A stretch of DNA of 64,000 bases. Origin: Erwinia psidii (GTDB lineage Bacteria; Pseudomonadota; Gammaproteobacteria; Enterobacterales; Enterobacteriaceae). Shown here in pieces: positions 60,267 to 64,000 of this stretch. Both the position numbers and the translations under genes were made by a program. The stretch covers positions 1 to 64,000 of the forward strand of contig NZ_RHHM01000017.1 in the NCBI RefSeq assembly GCF_003846135.1, in the 5' to 3' direction. Position 1 is the stretch's first letter. Each line of letters starts with the position of its first letter. The notes beneath the pieces were generated by a model. It had not been told where the DNA came from and made no database searches. It saw only the letters and a program-made list of their open reading frames with translations.

Positions 60267-62429
60267 ATGGACGTTTCTGACCTGCTCGACAGCCTGAATG
60301 ATAAACAGCGCGACGCCGTTGCCGCGCCGCGTAGCAACCTGTTGGTTCTGGCGGGAGCAGGCAGTGGTAAAACCCGCGTACTGGTGCACCGGATCGCCTG
60401 GCTGCTGGCGGTAGAGAACTGTTCCCCCTGGTCCATTATGGCGGTGACTTTTACCAACAAGGCCGCGGCTGAAATGCGCCACCGCATCGGAGAGCTGGTC
60501 GGCACCAGTCAGGGCGGCATGTGGATTGGGACTTTCCACGGGCTTGCCCATCGTCTGCTGCGGGCGCACCATCTTGATGCCGGTCTGCCGCAGGATTTCC
60601 AGATCCTCGACACGGAAGATCAGCTGCGGCTGTTGAAGCGCCTGATCAAGGCGATGAACCTTGATGACAAGCAGTGGCCTGCCCGCCAGGCGATGTGGTA
60701 TATCGGCGGCAAGAAAGATGAAGGGCTTCGGCCAAAACATATCGACAGCTACGGTAACCCGGTTGAGCAGACCTGGCTGCGGATTTATCAGGCCTATCAG
60801 GAGGCCTGCGATCGTGCGGGTCTGGTAGATTTTGCCGAGTTGCTGCTACGTGCCCACGAGCTGTGGCTGAACAAACCGCATATCCTCAACCATTACCGCG
60901 AGCGTTTCAGCAATATTCTGGTGGACGAATTCCAGGATACCAACAATATTCAGTACGCATGGATACGTCTGCTGGCGGGTGACACGGGAAAAGTGATTAT
61001 CGTTGGTGATGATGACCAGTCAATCTATGGCTGGCGTGGGGCGCAGGTGGAAAATATCCAGCGCTTTCTTAACGATTTCAGCGGGGCGCAAACCATCCGT
61101 CTGGAGCAGAACTACCGCTCCACCAATAATATCCTCAAGGCCGCTAACGCGCTGATCGCCAACAATAACGGGCGACTGGGTAAAGCGCTGTGGACCGATG
61201 GCAGCGACGGAGAGCCCATTGCCATTTATTGCGCGTTTAACGAGCTTGATGAAGCGCGCTTTGTGGTCAACCGTATCAGGGTGTGGATGGAAAACGGCGG
61301 TGCGCTGAATGACTGTGCCATCCTTTATCGCAGTAACGCCCAGTCGCGTGTGCTGGAAGAGGCACTGTTGCAAACCAGTATGCCTTACCGTATCTACGGC
61401 GGGATGCGCTTCTTTGAACGTCAGGAAATCAAAGACGCACTGGCCTATCTGCGGCTGATTGCCAATCGCAATGATGATGCGGCTTTTGAGCGTGTGGTCA
61501 ATACCCCCACACGGGGTATCGGTGACCGCACGCTTGATGTTGTGCGGCAGACTTCCCGTGAGCGTCAGCTGACGCTGTGGCAAACCACCCGCGCTTTACT
61601 ACAGGAAAAAGCGCTGGCTGGTCGGGCGGCCTCCGCGCTGCAACGCTTCACCGAGCTGGTGGATTCCCTTGCCCATGAAACCAGTGAACTGCCGTTGCAT
61701 GTTCAGACCGACCGCGTTATCAAGGATTCCGGTCTGTGGCTGATGTACGAGCAGGAAAAAGGCGAGAAAGGCCAGGCGCGCATCGAAAACCTTGAGGAGC
61801 TGGTCAACGCCACCCGGCAATATAGCTATCAGGATGAAGATGAAGATTTAATGCCGTTGCAGGCTTTTCTGTCCCATGCCGCGCTGGAGGCGGGGGAAGG
61901 CCAGGCCGATAAGTGGCAGGATGCGGTGCAGCTGATGACATTGCACTCGGCGAAGGGCCTTGAATTTAAGCAGGTGTTTATCGTTGGTATGGAAGAGGGA
62001 ATGTTCCCAAGCCAGATGTCGCTTGATGAAGGTGGCAGACTGGAGGAAGAGCGTCGTCTGGCCTATGTCGGCATAACGCGTGCGATGCAAAAGTTAACGC
62101 TGACCTATGCAGAAACCCGCCGTCTTTACGGCAAAGAGGTGTATCACCGTCCGTCACGCTTTGTGGGGGAACTGCCGGAAGCGTGCGTCGAAGAAGTACG
62201 CCTGCGTGCCAGCGTCAGTCGGCCGGTCAGTCATCAGCGTATGGGTACGCCTGTGGCGAAGAACGACAGCGGTTTTGTGCTTGGTCAGCGCGTGCGTCAT
62301 ACCAAATTTGGAGAGGGCACCATTGTTAATCTGGAAGGCAGCGGTGAACACAGCCGCCTGCAGGTGGCTTTTCAGGGGCAGGGCATCAAATGGCTGGTGG
62401 CCGCCTACGCGAAGCTGGAATCGGTCTGA
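60267..62429 (+). CDS. uvrD: DNA helicase II UvrD
   Basis: A 720-residue superfamily 1A 3'-5' helicase for mismatch and nucleotide-excision repair. Walker A AGAGSGKT at residues 29-36 (Lys35), [19 protein letters not shown] and LEQNYRST follow in order. The C-terminal KFGEGTIVNLEGSGEHSRLQV segment forms the Tudor-like RNA polymerase-binding domain. Length equals E. coli UvrD. The ATG at 60267 is the family start. It is under a LexA box. Confidence 0.96.
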   Translation: MDVSDLLDSLNDKQRDAVAAPRSNLLVLAGAGSGKTRVLVHRIAWLLAVENCSPWSIMAVTFTNKAAAEMRHRIGELVGTSQGGMWIGTFHGLAHRLLRAHHLDAGLPQDFQILDTEDQLRLLKRLIKAMNLDDKQWPARQAMWYIGGKKDEGLRPKHIDSYGNPVEQTWLRIYQAYQEACDRAGLVDFAELLLRAHELWLNKPHILNHYRERFSNILVDEFQDTNNIQYAWIRLLAGDTGKVIIVGDDDQSIYGWRGAQVENIQRFLNDFSGAQTIRLEQNYRSTNNILKAANALIANNNGRLGKALWTDGSDGEPIAIYCAFNELDEARFVVNRIRVWMENGGALNDCAILYRSNAQSRVLEEALLQTSMPYRIYGGMRFFERQEIKDALAYLRLIANRNDDAAFERVVNTPTRGIGDRTLDVVRQTSRERQLTLWQTTRALLQEKALAGRAASALQRFTELVDSLAHETSELPLHVQTDRVIKDSGLWLMYEQEKGEKGQARIENLEELVNATRQYSYQDEDEDLMPLQAFLSHAALEAGEGQADKWQDAVQLMTLHSAKGLEFKQVFIVGMEEGMFPSQMSLDEGGRLEEERRLAYVGITRAMQKLTLTYAETRRLYGKEVYHRPSRFVGELPEACVEEVRLRASVSRPVSHQRMGTPVAKNDSGFVLGQRVRHTKFGEGTIVNLEGSGEHSRLQVAFQGQGIKWLVAAYAKLESV

Positions 62430-62480
62430 TCCTGCCAGATGACCGGGTAGCAAAGCGTTTTGCCGCCCGGCGACAGCCAA

Positions 62481-62954
62481 TCAGCGTGAGAATCGGTCGC
62501 CCGGTTGTGCACCAGCGTACCAGGCCATCACCTCCGTCGTTCCCTCGCCCCCTTCCGCTGGTGCCCAGTGCATACAGTCATCTTCGGTCAGTGCCTGATA
62601 AGGGCCGTGTTTCACCTCAAAAATCACCCCGCCTTCATCCAGTGACAGCACCGCGTGCCACGTAAATGCCGGCATTTCCTGTAACAAAATATCTTCGCCC
62701 AGCACGGTGCGATCGGTAACCTCGCCCGCGTCGTTGAACTGCAACACCACAAAGCGCCCCTTCAGTGGCGTCAGCAACTCCCAGGTCTGGGGATGGCGGT
62801 GGGGACGGATGTAAGTGCCTGGCTCCATTGCGATAGCCAGGCGTTGTACCGGATCGCTGAGTTCTTCATGCAGGGTACGATGTGAACGCAAACGGGCCAC
62901 GCTGGCCGCCTGCTGACTCATGCTGCTTAAGTCGGAACGGGAAATCTGTTTCAT
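62481..62954 (-). CDS. WbuC-family cupin protein
   Basis: A 157-residue cupin-fold metalloprotein resembling WbuC, a small protein often coded beside O-antigen genes. The motif IRPHRHPQTWELLTPLKGRF holds the likely metal histidines. The ATG at 62954 has an AAGGA ribosome site; the frame extends upstream to 63011 without support. It stands alone between uvrD and corA, where E. coli has yigE, and converges on uvrD. Function unknown; no O-antigen genes are near. Confidence 0.8.
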   Translation of the reverse strand: MKQISRSDLSSMSQQAASVARLRSHRTLHEELSDPVQRLAIAMEPGTYIRPHRHPQTWELLTPLKGRFVVLQFNDAGEVTDRTVLGEDILLQEMPAFTWHAVLSLDEGGVIFEVKHGPYQALTEDDCMHWAPAEGGEGTTEVMAWYAGAQPGDRFSR

Positions 62955-63043
62955 TCTGGTCCTTATTAACCGGGGGTTGTTATTGACGCCATTTTCGGCA
63001 CAGCGTAACATGCGCGCACCATTACCCTAAGAGGACATTTGCC

Positions 63044-63100
63044 TTGGACACACCCAGTAGATACTGGCTCAAAGACCTGGACAACAGGTATAACTCCTAA
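63044..63100 (+). CDS. corL-like leader ORF of corA
   Basis: An 18-codon ORF starting with TTG behind AAGAGGA, reading MDTPSRYWLKDLDNRYNS if the TTG is used as start. It lies 130 bases before corA. In Salmonella the corA leader encodes a short ORF, corL, whose translation controls Rho-dependent termination before corA according to Mg2+. Position, size and coding fit that role; identity with corL is inferred. Confidence 0.62.
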   Translation: MDTPSRYWLKDLDNRYNS

Positions 63101-63126
63101 GGCTATCCTCTTCTGCTGATAGCCTT
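63099..63126 (+). promoter_or_regulatory. Hairpin in the corA leader
   Basis: AAGGCTATC pairs with GATAGCCTT around a ten-base loop. The hairpin begins at the leader ORF stop codon, so a translating ribosome would affect its folding. No T-run follows, which suits a Rho-linked rather than intrinsic switch. Confidence 0.65.
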
Positions 63127-63229
63127 CGTGGTTGTTGGCGACCCCATTTTTGTCGCTCTGAGTCAGATCGACCGAATCCCCTTGTGTTCAGGCGTTAGTC
63201 CCATGTTACTGCGATTTGGGAGTAGAGCC

Positions 63230-64000
63230 ATGCTGAGTGCATTTAAACTTGATCACGGCCGTCTGGCCCGTCTGGAGCTGGAAGAACCCACCGATGAACT
63301 GTCCAGTTCGGTCTGGGTTGATCTGATCGAGCCAGTTGACACCGAGCGCGAGCGCGTCCAGAACGAGCTGGGCCAAAGCCTGGCGACCCGCCCTGAACTG
63401 GAAGATATCGAGGCCTCTGCCCGTTTTTTCGAGGATGAAGATGGGCTGCATATCCACTCATTTTTCTTTTATGAAGATGCGGATGACCACGCCGGAAACT
63501 CAACGGTGGCCTTTACCATCCGTGAGGGACGCCTCTATACCCTGCGTGAACGTGAACTGCCTGCTTTTCGCCTTTACCGTATGCGTGCGCGCAATCAGAC
63601 CTTGATCGATGGTAACGCATGGGAACTGTTGCTGGATCTGTTTGAAACCAAAATAGAACAGTTGGCCGACGAGATAGAAAATATCTACAGCGATCTGGAA
63701 AAACTCAGTCGGGTCATCATGGAAGGGCAGCAGGGCGATGAATTTGACGCCGCCTTATCAACGCTGGCAGAGCTGGAAGATATCGGCTGGAAAGTGCGCC
63801 TGTGTCTGATGGATACGCAGCGGGCACTGAATTTCCTGGTGCGCAAGGCGCGACTGCCGGCAAATCAGTTGGAACAGGCGCGGGAAATCCTGCGCGATAT
63901 TGAATCGCTCTTACCGCATAACGAATCGCTGTTCCAGAAGGTTAACTTCCTGATGCAGGCGGCAATGGGCTTTATTAACATTGAGCAGAACCGCATTATC
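63230..64000 (+). CDS. corA: Magnesium/cobalt channel CorA (3' end outside window)
   Basis: The first 257 residues of CorA, the main constitutive Mg2+ uptake channel. The visible part is the cytoplasmic funnel domain, closely matching E. coli up to INIEQNRII, where the long stalk helix approaches the first membrane segment. The two transmembrane helices and the GMN selectivity motif lie beyond the window. The start ATG at 63230 has GGGAGTAGAG upstream and gives [12 protein letters not shown]. Confidence 0.96.
   Translation, partial: MLSAFKLDHGRLARLELEEPTDELSSSVWVDLIEPVDTERERVQNELGQSLATRPELEDIEASARFFEDEDGLHIHSFFFYEDADDHAGNSTVAFTIREGRLYTLRERELPAFRLYRMRARNQTLIDGNAWELLLDLFETKIEQLADEIENIYSDLEKLSRVIMEGQQGDEFDAALSTLAELEDIGWKVRLCLMDTQRALNFLVRKARLPANQLEQAREILRDIESLLPHNESLFQKVNFLMQAAMGFINIEQNRII

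Overview
The window is chromosomal DNA of a plant-associated member of the Enterobacterales, most probably Erwinia or a close relative in the Erwiniaceae. The backbone follows the Escherichia coli order from the end of rrnC to corA: 5S-Asp-Trp, hdfR, maoP, yifB, ilvLGMEDA, ilvY/ilvC, ppiC, rep, gppA, rhlB, trxA, rho, the wec/rff operon for enterobacterial common antigen (ECA), the argX-hisR-leuT-proM tRNA operon, glmZ, hemCDXY, cyaA, lptM-dapF-yigA-xerC-yigB, uvrD, corA. The genus call rests on a type III secreted harpin/pectate-lyase gene with a consensus HrpL promoter, on ECA operon content, and on protein similarity recognised by eye. No database search was possible.

Layout. 1-428: end of an rRNA operon with tRNA-Asp and tRNA-Trp. 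672-13010: regulators, a ComM-like ATPase and the complete branched-chain amino acid locus with its attenuator and an intact ilvG. 13317-22678: ppiC, rep, gppA, rhlB, trxA and rho, with a HopAK1/Eop2-type type III effector inserted between rep and gppA. 22995-33885: ECA operon without rffG and rffH. 34065-34829: tRNA operon with a duplicated tRNA-Pro and a third, broken 3' end. 34830-44520: accessory island replacing E. coli aslBA. 45102-45527: sRNA gene glmZ with its sigma-54 control region. 45647-52508: hem operon and cyaA. 52674-56670: second accessory locus in the place where cyaY normally lies. 56845-64000: lptM to corA (partial).

Four accessory elements stand out. (1) A co-oriented set at 35975-43036: MdfA-like efflux pump, LuxE-like acyl-protein synthetase, a LuxC-type acyl-CoA reductase fused to a PaaK-like adenylation domain, a separate PaaK-like ligase, and a GNAT acyltransferase. 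It looks like a pathway that activates and reduces an acyl or aryl acid and exports the product. I recognise no described system with this make-up. (2) Beside it, on the other strand, a deleted and nonsense-mutated NRPS remnant joins a condensation domain directly to a thioesterase tail. (3) The HopAK1/Eop2-like gene carries a perfect hrp box, far from any visible hrp genes. (4) A sugar-acid locus combines an MFS importer, a cytoplasmic BNR_4 beta-propeller, a RhaS/RhaR-like AraC regulator and a KdgF-like cupin. This suggests uptake and lyase cleavage of a rhamnose-uronate saccharide from plants.

The backbone also shows legible regulation: the ilv attenuator, an ilvA terminator placed inside convergent ilvY, a LexA box at uvrD, a CRP site at cyaA (which keeps its TTG start), a corL-like leader ORF, and GlrR, IHF and sigma-54 sites before glmZ.
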